A stretch of DNA of 28,536 nt from NCBI GenBank assembly GCA_900539735.1, contig UQDE01000032.1, forward strand, positions 1-28,536. The letters run 5' to 3'. Position numbers and translations under genes: made by a program. Each line of letters opens with the position of its first letter. Positions within the stretch are counted from its first letter, which is position 1. This document shows positions 7,294 through 13,629 of the stretch, piece after piece. This DNA is from an uncultured Collinsella sp. GTDB lineage: Bacteria; Actinomycetota; Coriobacteriia; Coriobacteriales; Coriobacteriaceae. The notes beneath the pieces were generated by a model. It had not been told where the DNA came from. It was given only the letters and a program-made list of their open reading frames with translations, and made no database searches.

Positions 7294-8124
7294 ATGACCA
7301 ACCAGGAGCTGGCGAAGGTCGCCAATGAGGTCAGGAAGGGTGTCGTGACTGCGGTTCACGCCGCCAAGTCGGGGCATCCGGGCGGATCGCTTGGCGCCGC
7401 CGACATTATGACCTACCTCTACTTTGAGGAAATGGATGTTGACCCGGCGAATCCGAGCCGCGCTGAGCGCGATCGCTTTGTGCTCTCCAAGGGACATTGC
7501 GCTCCGGCACTCTACGCCGTGCTCGCCGAACGCGGGTTCTTTCCTAAGGAGGAGCTCGAGACGCTCCGTCATATCGGCAGTCGCCTGCAGGGACATCCCA
7601 ATATGAATGACACGCCGGGCGTCGACATGTCTACCGGATCGCTCGGTCAGGGTATCTCCGCCGCGGTTGGAATGGCACTTGCCGCAAAGCACTGGGGTGA
7701 CAATTACCGCGTCTACACGCTGTTGGGCGACGGCGAGTGCGAGGAAGGCCAGGTGTGGGAGGCAGCTATGTTCGCCGGCAACCACGACCTGGATAACCTC
7801 GTCGCTATCGTCGATCACAATGGCCTGCAAATTGACGGCAGTATCGACGAAGTTAACTCGGCTATGCCGCTTGCCGACAAGTTCCGCGCCTTTAAGTGGC
7901 ATGTGATCGAGCTCGCCGACGGTAACGACATGGCGCAGATTGCCGCCGCCTTTGCCGAGGCTCGCAAAGTGAGTGCCTCGCCTGTGGCCATTATCGCCGA
8001 GACGGTGAAGGGCAAAGGCGTCTCCTTTATGGAGAACCAGGTTGGCTGGCATGGCAAGGCGCCCAACGATGAACAGTTTGAGCAGGCCATGGCCGAGCTC
8101 GCAGCAGCAGGGGAGGAGCTCTAA
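7294..8124 (+). CDS. Transketolase, N-terminal (TPP-binding) subunit
   Basis: A 276-aa subunit of a split transketolase, carrying the thiamine diphosphate and Mg binding half. Seen: SGHPGGSLGAADIMTYLYF (26-44), LSKGHCAPALYAVLAERG, MSTGSLGQG (112-120), and the TPP motif GDGECEEGQ (145-153) ending in DHN (174-176). With the next gene it would move two-carbon ketol units between sugar phosphates in the cytoplasm. Its stop codon overlaps the next start (TAATG at 8122-8126), so the two are translationally coupled. GAGAGGAA lies 8 nt before the ATG. Confidence 0.93.
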   Translation: MTNQELAKVANEVRKGVVTAVHAAKSGHPGGSLGAADIMTYLYFEEMDVDPANPSRAERDRFVLSKGHCAPALYAVLAERGFFPKEELETLRHIGSRLQGHPNMNDTPGVDMSTGSLGQGISAAVGMALAAKHWGDNYRVYTLLGDGECEEGQVWEAAMFAGNHDLDNLVAIVDHNGLQIDGSIDEVNSAMPLADKFRAFKWHVIELADGNDMAQIAAAFAEARKVSASPVAIIAETVKGKGVSFMENQVGWHGKAPNDEQFEQAMAELAAAGEEL

Positions 8125-9062
8125 TGGCAGACGTCAAAAAAGTCGCCACGCGCGTTAGCTATGGCGAGGCACTCGTCGAGCTGGGCAATGAGCGCGATGA
8201 CTTTGTGGTTCTCGATGCCGACCTGGCCGCTGCCACGCAGACCGGTAAGTTTAAGGCCGCGCACCCCGAGCGCTTCTACGACGCCGGCATCGCCGAGAGC
8301 AACCTGATGGGTCTTGCCGCCGGCATCGCGACCACGGGCCACGTCGCCTTTGCGAGCACCTTTGCCATGTTCGCCGCCGGCCGCGCGTACGAACAAGTCC
8401 GCAATTCCATTGGCTACCCGCACCTCAACGTCAAGATTGGCGCTACCCATGCCGGCATTTCGGTGGGCGAGGACGGCGCCACGCACCAGTGCTGCGAGGA
8501 TATCGCACTCATGCGCACGATTCCGGGTATGACGGTGGTCGTTCCCGCCGACGACGTCGAGGCTCGTGCCTGTGTGCGCGCCGCTTATGAGTTTGAGGGC
8601 CCGGTTTACATGCGCTTCGGCCGCCTGGCAACACCGGTCATCAACGATCACGAGGACTATGAGTTCAAGATTGGTCGCGGTGTGGTCGTGCGCGAGGGGT
8701 CCGATGTGACCATCATCGCTTGTGGTCTTATGGTCGCCGAGGCGCTTGAGGCTGCCGAGGCGCTCGCTGTCGATGGCATCGACGCCGAGGTCATCAATAT
8801 GCATACCATTAAACCGCTCGACGAGCGCCTGGTGGTCGCCAGCGCAAAGAAGACCGGTCGCGTGGTCACCGCCGAGGAGCATTCGATTATCGGCGGGCTT
8901 GGCGAGGCCGTTGCCTCAGTGCTCGCGGAGCAGCATCCAGTGCCGATGCGTCGCGTCGGCGTGCGCGATGTGTACGGTGAGTCCGGCCCTGCGGTTGATT
9001 TGCTGCATAAGTACGGTTTGGACGCCGACGGCATCGAAGCCGCGGTCAGGTCCGTGTTGTAA
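8124..9062 (+). CDS. Transketolase, C-terminal subunit
   Basis: A 312-aa pyrimidine-binding and C-terminal half of transketolase. GIAESNLMGLAAG contains Glu58, the expected catalytic glutamate that activates TPP; the TFAMFAAGRAYEQVRNSI block and the GATHAGISVGEDGATHQ loop (107-121) are typical, and a transketolase_C domain fills residues about 180-312. GGGGAGGAG inside the end of the previous gene is its ribosome site. It forms an operon with the N-terminal subunit and the EIIA gene 12 nt further on. Confidence 0.93.
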   Translation: MADVKKVATRVSYGEALVELGNERDDFVVLDADLAAATQTGKFKAAHPERFYDAGIAESNLMGLAAGIATTGHVAFASTFAMFAAGRAYEQVRNSIGYPHLNVKIGATHAGISVGEDGATHQCCEDIALMRTIPGMTVVVPADDVEARACVRAAYEFEGPVYMRFGRLATPVINDHEDYEFKIGRGVVVREGSDVTIIACGLMVAEALEAAEALAVDGIDAEVINMHTIKPLDERLVVASAKKTGRVVTAEEHSIIGGLGEAVASVLAEQHPVPMRRVGVRDVYGESGPAVDLLHKYGLDADGIEAAVRSVL

Positions 9063-9074
9063 GGAGGGTTCTAC

Positions 9075-9527
9075 ATGGGATTTGTATCTGCCAACCAGGT
9101 GACGATTGGACATGCATCGGCCTCACGCGAGGACGCGCTGCATTATTTGTCCGAGCAGGCTGTTGAGCTTGGCTTTGCCGATGACGCGTCCGCTGTTGAA
9201 GCCGCGTTCATTGCTCGCGAAAACGAGGCCGAGACTGGCCTCGTCGCCGGGTTTGCCGTTCCGCATGCCAAGAGCGATGCGATTCATACGCCGGGTGTGG
9301 CCGTGCTCAAACTGGCCGAGCCCGTTGAATGGCCGAGCTTTGATGGCGTACCCGTCGATGTTGCGCTCGCGCTGTACGTGCCCGCCGGCGAGGCTGGAAC
9401 CACGCACCTGCGTCTGCTCTCCAAGGCTGCCGTGATGCTGATGGACGCCGGCTTCCGTGACAAGGTGCGCGCGAGCACCGATCCCGTTGAAATTGCGGAG
9501 CTCATCAATAGCGGACTCGAAGACTAG
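9075..9527 (+). CDS. PTS EIIA component, fructose type
   Basis: A 150-aa EIIA_2 domain. GLVAGFAVPHAKSDAI contains His64, the expected phosphorylation site in a canonical VPHAK context; the C-terminal block (LRLLSKAAVMLMDAGFRDKV) is also typical of FruA/EIIA-Fru. TAAGGAGGG precedes the ATG, 12 nt after the transketolase stop. It is a second EIIA in the locus. Its natural partner EIIB is the relic at 6952-7231 and no fructose-type EIIC is in the window, so this EIIA either serves the ascorbate-type permease, a permease elsewhere, or has a regulatory role. Confidence 0.9.
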   Translation: MGFVSANQVTIGHASASREDALHYLSEQAVELGFADDASAVEAAFIARENEAETGLVAGFAVPHAKSDAIHTPGVAVLKLAEPVEWPSFDGVPVDVALALYVPAGEAGTTHLRLLSKAAVMLMDAGFRDKVRASTDPVEIAELINSGLED

Positions 9528-9569
9528 AACGGTCATCCCGTTCAATCAATCGATTCTTCTCCAAGGAAA

Positions 9570-9610
9570 AGGGCCACGACGCCATATGGGTGTCGCGGCC
9601 CTGTTCGCGT
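9570..9610 (+). terminator. Terminator after the transketolase-EIIA operon
   Basis: AGGGCCACGACGCC pairs with GGGTGTCGCGGCCCT (9570-9602) with two mismatches, followed by GTTCGCGTTT. It closes the sugar locus. Confidence 0.6.
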
Positions 9611-9653
9611 TTCCCCAGATAAAACCTGCCAAAATAAACCTGTCCCTTATTGG
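9610..9653 (-). repeat. Dispersed hairpin repeat, copy 1
   Basis: Contains the block CAGATAAAACCTGCCAAAAT and then AACCTGTCCCTTATTGG. It is one of four copies in the window (others 10170-10220, 13371-13416, 15544-15594). The distal arm is degraded here (TTGGCACG instead of TTGGCAGG), so the hairpin is weak. Confidence 0.85.
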
Positions 9654-9683
9654 CACGCCTGCGGGTCAATGCACGTCAAACGA

Positions 9684-9750
9684 AGTTGCGGTGGAATAGT
9701 TCCTGTTTATGCCCGATAGGCTGCAAAACAGGAACTATTCCACCGCAACT
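9684..9750. repeat. 25-bp perfect inverted repeat
   Basis: Positions 9684-9708 and 9726-9750 are exact reverse complements (25 bp, starting AGTTGCGGTGGAATAGTTCC), separated by 17 nt. There are no coding signals and no T-run. It is a palindromic element of MITE or REP kind, or a very strong RNA hairpin. It is unrelated in sequence to the other repeat copies. Confidence 0.9.
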
Positions 9751-9795
9751 TAGGGTGCGGTTGGGGTGTATGCGTTTTGAGAGCAGGACCCATGG

Positions 9796-9987
9796 TTAGA
9801 GAGATTACGCTCGTCTCTCTAAATGTCTCTCTAAAGAGAAAGTAGGCTAGAGAGATAGTCTTAGGTAATCTAGCAGTGAATTCGATACATCTCACTAAAT
9901 GTCTCTCTAAAACAAGGTGCTTATCTCTCTAAAGTTAGAGAGATATACGAAACTTTAGAGAGATAAATCTATTGTTTTAGAGAGACG
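9796..9987. repeat. Cluster of about ten TCTCTCTAAA / TTTAGAGAGA motifs
   Basis: An AT-rich 190-bp patch in a GC-rich genome. Motif starts: 9796 (TTAGAGAGAT), 9814 and 9826 (tandem 12-mers GTCTCTCTAAAT and GTCTCTCTAAAG), 9849, 9890 (variant with CAC), 9902, 9924, 9935, 9955 and 9976. The pair at 9922-9945 is an exact palindrome: TATCTCTCTAA, AG, TTAGAGAGATA. Both orientations occur and spacing is irregular, so this is not a CRISPR array. It resembles a cluster of binding sites; the binder is unknown. Confidence 0.85.
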
Positions 9988-10169
9988 GAATGCCAAAATT
10001 CGTCCGTCAGCTACCATCTGCCAAAAATGGCGGATAAAGGGCTCATCGAAGCAATGAGTTCGTCGACGAGCCGCAACCGCCGCTATCGGAAGAAGTAGAT
10101 GCAGCCGAATTGCCCCTCTATCGTCTCTCGAAGTTTGATGGGCGCTAGAGGGGCGACTGCTTCGCGATA

Positions 10170-10220
10170 TTTCCCCAGATAAAACCTGCCAAAATAAACC
10201 TGTCCCTTTTTGGTAGGTCA
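10170..10220 (-). repeat. Dispersed hairpin repeat, copy 2
   Basis: Identical to copy 1 over TTTCCCCAGATAAAACCTGCC and the following AAAATAAACCTGTCCCTT. AACCTGCCAAAA pairs with TTTTTGGTAGGT with one mismatch around the loop. Confidence 0.88.
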
Positions 10221-10252
10221 GTTAACGCAGTCCAGGTTGAGCATATGCGAGC

Positions 10253-10356
10253 GAGCGGGCTCCGGGTGCGGTAAGGTGACGTGAAACAAGCGGGCGCTGA
10301 CCTTTTGGTCGCGCCAGTGAAGTTGAACGTCAGATTGCCGTGCCCGGAGCCCGCGC
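10253..10356. repeat. Compound palindrome with an inner hairpin
   Basis: Positions 10253-10283 and 10326-10356 are 31-nt imperfect inverted arms (24 of 31 match; perfect core GCGGGCTCCGGG with CCCGGAGCCCGC). The 42-nt middle has its own hairpin at 10293-10315 (GGCGC-GACC, TTTT, GGTC-GCGCC). It has no coding content. It may be a folded RNA or a palindromic mobile repeat. Confidence 0.75.
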
Positions 10357-10369
10357 AGCGCCGAGCAGG

Positions 10370-10392
10370 TACGCCGTTTGTAAAACGGCGTA
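10370..10392 (-). terminator. Hairpin after larE
   Basis: A perfect 10-bp stem TACGCCGTTT with AAACGGCGTA and a 3-nt loop, just past the larE stop. There is no clear U-run on the - strand, so termination is likely but not sure. Confidence 0.5.
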
Positions 10393-10394
10393 AC

Positions 10395-11273
10395 CTAAAG
10401 GTTCATGTTGCCGTGGATGTAGGGGGTGACCTCGGGGGAGATGTGGCCGCAGCCTAGGTTGCGTAGGGCTGATTTGATGGCGGCGGGCAGCGGGGTTTTT
10501 CCTCCGTCGTCGACTGCGGTTCCGCCGAGGGCGGCAATCTTGGCGACGTCGGCGGGTGCGGCCTCGATATGCATGCAGCCGCCGATCAAGCGCGCGCGGA
10601 CCTGTAACAGGTCAAGATCGTGCAGGTAATCCTCGCAGGCACGAATCAAGTCGACCTTTTCGCGCGTAAGCTCCTCGCCCGTGGGGATGCGCGTGGCAAG
10701 GCAGGCGCCAGCGGGCAGATTCCAAACGGGATAGCCCCACGTACGCAGCAGCTCGCGCTCCTCGTCCTTGGTAAAGCCGACCTCCATAAGAGGCGAGCGA
10801 ACACCAAGCTCCTGGGCGGCGCGCATACCGGGGCGGTAATCGCCTCGGTCGCTCGCGTTGCTGCCATCGATAACGGTGGGGAAGCCGAGCGACTTGGCGT
10901 GGTTGACGATGGCGGTGAAGCCGGCGCGTTTGCAGTGATAGCAACGGTCGGCATCATTGCAGACAACCTGCGGAAGCTGAAGCTGGTCGACCGAAAGATT
11001 GAGCACCGGAAGCTTAAAATGCGGGCCCTCATCGGCTTGTCCGTCAACAGACCGCTCAAACGAAGCCTGCTCGGGCGTGCCGATGAGCGGCGTGGTGAGG
11101 TGGACGAGAAGGGTGCTGGCGGGCATGATGCGGGAGCAGACGGCAGCCAAAAAACTGCTGTCGACGCCGCCGGAAAAGCCGATGGCGACGCGTCCGTATG
11201 CCAAAAGCAGCTGCTCGAGCGCTGCGAGTTTGTCCTGAAGCTCCTCTGCAGGTGCGGTGGTGTTTGAAAGCAT
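10395..11273 (-). CDS. larE: ATP-dependent sulfur transferase LarE
   Basis: A 292-aa PP-loop ATPase. LarE donates sulfur to a pyridinium dinucleotide to build the nickel-pincer cofactor used by lactate racemase and related LarA enzymes. Seen: PP-loop SGGVDSS (34-40), CYHCKR (111-116), IDGSNASDRGDYRPGM, and PAGACLATRIP with Cys191. Some LarE proteins sacrifice a single active-site Cys and others hold a three-Cys iron-sulfur cluster; the presence of Cys111, Cys114 and Cys191 fits the cluster type, which is inference. AAGGAACG precedes the ATG. No larA, larB or larC lies nearby, so partner genes must be elsewhere. Confidence 0.88.
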   Translation of the reverse strand: MLSNTTAPAEELQDKLAALEQLLLAYGRVAIGFSGGVDSSFLAAVCSRIMPASTLLVHLTTPLIGTPEQASFERSVDGQADEGPHFKLPVLNLSVDQLQLPQVVCNDADRCYHCKRAGFTAIVNHAKSLGFPTVIDGSNASDRGDYRPGMRAAQELGVRSPLMEVGFTKDEERELLRTWGYPVWNLPAGACLATRIPTGEELTREKVDLIRACEDYLHDLDLLQVRARLIGGCMHIEAAPADVAKIAALGGTAVDDGGKTPLPAAIKSALRNLGCGHISPEVTPYIHGNMNL

Positions 11274-11440
11274 GAAACGTTCCTTACCAATATGTGCTCG
11301 GTCGAAAACTATAATCCTATCGGGCTGCTTGTCATAAGACTTCTATCTATGTAACGAAGGCACAATATGCTATATACGTTATATACAAGTTTGTAAAGTG
11401 CGGTAGAGTGTCAGTAATGCAATCCGGTGAGGGGGCCGAT
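11274..11440. promoter_or_regulatory. Divergent promoter region larE / HAD phosphatase
   Basis: An AT-rich spacer between divergent genes. On the - strand TATAGT near 11310-11315 could be the larE -10. On the + strand TATATAC occurs twice (11371-11377 and 11380-11386, two bp apart), next to CACAATATGC, and could belong to the phosphatase promoter or an operator. Confidence 0.35.
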
Positions 11441-12091
11441 ATGATCAAGGCTGTAATTTTTGACATGGACGGAACGCTGGTCGATACCGAGCGTTTGGGC
11501 ATTAAGGCATGGAAGGCGGGCGCTGCCGAGCTGGGGGTCGCGATTGATGAAGCGCTGATCCATCAGTTTATCGGCCGCACGCTACCCGATGTCATGGACA
11601 TCCTTGATAAGCATTACGGCAGCCACGAAACCACCGAGGCGGTCTATGCCCGCCACAAGGAGATTCGCGACGAGATGGTCAAGACCGAACTGGAGCTTAA
11701 GGCCGGCGCCGCCGAGTGCATAGACGAGCTGCTGACTGCGGGCTATCACGTGGGTCTAGCGACGTCGTCGCGCCTCGCTACGGCCGAGCGCAACCTTAAG
11801 ATGGTCGGCCTCTTTGACAAGTTTGAAACGGTGACCTGTGGCGAGGACGTCGTGCACGGCAAGCCCGACCCCGAGATGTATCTGCTCGCCTGCGAGCGCG
11901 CGGGCTTTGCCCCCGAGGAGTGCGCCGTGGTCGAGGATTCGCGCAACGGCTGCGTCTCGGGTATCACGGCCGGCTGCCATGTCTTTGCTGTGCCCGATAT
12001 CGTGCCGCTGCCGCAGGACGTGGTGGATGGCTGCGAGGTCGTGCTCGACACGTTGTTCGATCTGGCGGCGGCGGTCAAGGCCGTACGCTAG
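11441..12091 (+). CDS. HAD-superfamily phosphatase (beta-phosphoglucomutase-like)
   Basis: A 216-aa HAD hydrolase, subfamily IA with an alpha-helical cap. Motif I FDMDGTLVDTE (nucleophile Asp8, acid/base Asp10), motif II LATSSR, the lysine in HGKPDPEMY, and motif IV VVEDSRNG are all intact. It likely removes phosphate from a small sugar phosphate or interconverts it; substrate is not predictable. GGTGAGGGGG lies upstream of ATG 11441; the frame is open to 11408 but less well supported. It is convergent with the LacI-type gene, with a terminator between. Confidence 0.9.
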   Translation: MIKAVIFDMDGTLVDTERLGIKAWKAGAAELGVAIDEALIHQFIGRTLPDVMDILDKHYGSHETTEAVYARHKEIRDEMVKTELELKAGAAECIDELLTAGYHVGLATSSRLATAERNLKMVGLFDKFETVTCGEDVVHGKPDPEMYLLACERAGFAPEECAVVEDSRNGCVSGITAGCHVFAVPDIVPLPQDVVDGCEVVLDTLFDLAAAVKAVR

Positions 12092-12139
12092 ACAATTGCG
12101 GCGTTGAAGCGAGTAATTGGCCGTCTTTGCGCTTAAGTA

Positions 12140-12171
12140 AAAGAGGTCCGGCAATGGTCGGGCCTCTTTTG
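12140..12171. terminator. Terminator between HAD phosphatase and LacI regulator genes
   Basis: AAAGAGGTCC pairs with GGGCCTCTTT around a short loop; A-run on the left and T-run on the right, so it can serve both convergent genes. Confidence 0.75.
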
Positions 12172-12204
12172 CTTAGGCGGCGTTTTGGCATACTGGCCGA
12201 CGTG

Positions 12205-13317
12205 CTATAGATACGCGCCTAGGTTGATGGCCGTGGCGTCGGTCTGGGTGTTTGCCTGGGTGCTGGCGCGCTCCAGTAGGAACGGACGTACCAATTCTTG
12301 GCGGTTGATATCCTCCGCGGTGGTGACTGCGGTGACGGTGCGTGCCGCAGAGTCGACGTGGATATGCTTGGTCTTTGTCGGGACCTTGTTCTCGATTTGC
12401 TCCATCAGCAGCTGGACACCCTTGCGGCCAATTTCGTAGCCCGGCGGTGCCACCGTAGTGAGCGGGACCGATCCGCTCCAAGCGAGTGGGTTGCCGTCGC
12501 ATCCGGCCACGCGAACCTGCTCGGGGACGGAGATGCCTTTGTCGACCAATGCCGAGATAACGCCCGAGGCCAACACGTCGGTCAGGCCGACGACAAAATC
12601 GGGGCGTTCATTGGCGGGGCGCCCGGCAATCTGAGCGCCAATGCTGTAGCCGTCGGCTGCGGTATTCCACTCTCCGGCGTCAATGACCTCAATTTTGATA
12701 TCGGGATGCAGGGCGAGGGCCTTGTGAATGCCAAGTACGCGCAGGGTGAGCTGCATGAATGCCGCTCTGCCCACAACGGTGATATGGTGTGCGCCGCGGG
12801 CGATGGCGAGCTCGGCGATAATGCGCCCCTGCGCCTCGTTGTCGGCCGCTATGTAGTAGCCGGGCTCGGAGCAGTGGATGTCCAGATGGACGATCGGCAC
12901 GGGCATCTTGGTCGTTGCGGGGCGCCAGTCGGGGGACGCCATGGGTTGAACCATGACGCCGGACATTTGCGTGCCCATAAAGTAGCGCAGGTAATGGTCC
13001 TGGAGAATATCGTCGTTATCGGCGTTGGCGATGAGCAGGTCGTAACCGTGCTTGCGGGCCTCGTTATGGGCGCCGCTGGCAATTTGGAGCGAAAAACCGT
13101 GGTCGAGACGGGGGAGCACCAAGCCAAAGGACTTGGTGGCGCCGCCCGCGAGCTGACGAGCGCTTTGGTTGGGCAGGTAGCCCAGTCGATTGATGGTTTC
13201 ATTTATGAGCTTGAGGGTCTCGGGGCGCAGCTTTTCGGGATGGTTGAGTGCGTTGGAAACCGTGCCCAACGAAACCCCGGCTTCGCGCGCGACGTCGCTG
13301 ATTTTTACCTTTGCCAT
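12205..13317 (-). CDS. LacI-family transcriptional regulator
   Basis: A 370-aa repressor of the LacI/GalR family. The N-terminal helix-turn-helix (KISDVAREAGVSLGTVSNAL, 4-23) and hinge (NQSARQLAGG) are followed by a periplasmic-binding-like sensor domain (SFGLVLPRLDHGF, ADNEAQGRIIAELA, VVGLTDVLASGVISAL, VAGCDGNP). The last 35 residues after VTTAEDI are a less conserved tail. The start at 13317 has AAAGGGG upstream. The reading frame stays open far beyond this start through a repeat copy and across glmS, but that is antisense and not real. A candidate operator TGATGCGTTTCA lies 12 nt upstream of its start, suggesting autoregulation. The ligand is unknown. Confidence 0.9.
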   Translation of the reverse strand: MAKVKISDVAREAGVSLGTVSNALNHPEKLRPETLKLINETINRLGYLPNQSARQLAGGATKSFGLVLPRLDHGFSLQIASGAHNEARKHGYDLLIANADNDDILQDHYLRYFMGTQMSGVMVQPMASPDWRPATTKMPVPIVHLDIHCSEPGYYIAADNEAQGRIIAELAIARGAHHITVVGRAAFMQLTLRVLGIHKALALHPDIKIEVIDAGEWNTAADGYSIGAQIAGRPANERPDFVVGLTDVLASGVISALVDKGISVPEQVRVAGCDGNPLAWSGSVPLTTVAPPGYEIGRKGVQLLMEQIENKVPTKTKHIHVDSAARTVTAVTTAEDINRQELVRPFLLERASTQANTQTDATAINLGAYL

Positions 13318-13328
13318 AGCGGCCCCTT

Positions 13329-13340
13329 TGATGCGTTTCA
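13329..13340. promoter_or_regulatory. Candidate LacI-type operator
   Basis: TGATGCGTTTCA has the central CG and TGA/TCA ends usual for LacI-family operators. It sits directly upstream of the regulator's own start, where binding would block its transcription or early elongation. Single site, not tested. Confidence 0.35.
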
Positions 13341-13370
13341 AGTACAAGCCAGATTGTAGCATCCCAAACC

Positions 13371-13416
13371 TTCCAAAAAGGGACAGGTTTATTTTGGCAG
13401 GTTTTATCTGGGCAAA
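13371..13416 (+). repeat. Dispersed hairpin repeat, copy 3
   Basis: The same repeat as at 9610, 10170 and 15544 but in the opposite orientation: CCAAAAAGGGACAGGTTTAT followed by TTTGGCAGGTTTTATCTGGG. The arms AACCTTCCAAAA and TTTTGGCAGGTT pair with one mismatch. It lies between the divergent lacI-type gene and glmS. Confidence 0.88.
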
Positions 13417-13432
13417 CGCTATTGCCAGCGCG

Positions 13433-13467
13433 ACCACCACGAAGGGGACAGGCACCTTTGTGGTGGT
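13433..13467 (+). repeat. Second hairpin with a related core (GGGACAGGCACC)
   Basis: ACCACCACGAAGG pairs with CCTTTGTGGTGGT (12 of 13 bp) around GGACAGGCA. The arms differ from the dispersed repeat but the core AAGGGGACAGG is shared with it and resembles AAGGGGACGTTCC at 19676-19688. Confidence 0.75.
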
Positions 13468-13494
13468 TTGGACCGGCTGGACGTGTGTGCATCG

Positions 13495-13561
13495 AGTGGT
13501 ATCTAAGTTGAGATACCACTTCTGGTATATCAGCTTGCGTTTGCGTGAGTACAATACTCGA
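13495..13561 (+). promoter_or_regulatory. glmS promoter with a 10-bp palindrome
   Basis: AGTGGTATCT (13495-13504) and AGATACCACT (13511-13520) are exact inverted repeats with 6 nt between. A -10 TACAAT lies at 13550-13555 with a weak -35 (ATATCA, 13527-13532) 17 bp upstream, so the palindrome abuts the -35. The half-sites resemble those of GntR/HutC amino-sugar regulators (AGTGGTCT/AGACCACT), but the spacing is wider. Function is inferred. Confidence 0.45.
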
Positions 13562-13629
13562 ACGTTATACGTCTCAGCGCCCCTTGTGCGTGGACGTCTT
13601 GCAGTCACGCGAACGAAGGGATTTATCTT

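Larger units (their letters stand above)
9528..10394. other. 867-bp gene-free island rich in repeats
   Basis: No credible gene lies between the EIIA stop and the larE stop. The stretch holds a terminator, two copies of the dispersed hairpin repeat, the 25-bp inverted repeat, the TCTCTCTAAA cluster, a small stem at 10112-10154 (GCCCCTCTA with TAGAGGGGC), a compound palindrome (10253-10356) and the larE-side hairpin. The only ORFs in it are very short or pass through repeats. Confidence 0.75.

Noticed and set aside
9707..9895. 62-codon - strand ORF across the inverted repeat and the TCTCTCTAAA cluster
   Set aside because: It is built from repeat sequence and has no start signals.
9796..9987. 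CRISPR array or leader
   Set aside because: Repeat units are only 9-12 nt, in both orientations and with irregular spacing; no cas gene is present.
10027..10098. 23-codon ORF starting MADKGLIEAM in the repeat island
   Set aside because: No ribosome site, too short to judge, ends in a basic tail; chance ORF is likelier.
13520..13629. glmS ribozyme in the glmS leader (AGCGCC occurs about 50 nt before the start)
   Set aside because: The remaining leader is too short and lacks the pseudoknot core of that ribozyme class.
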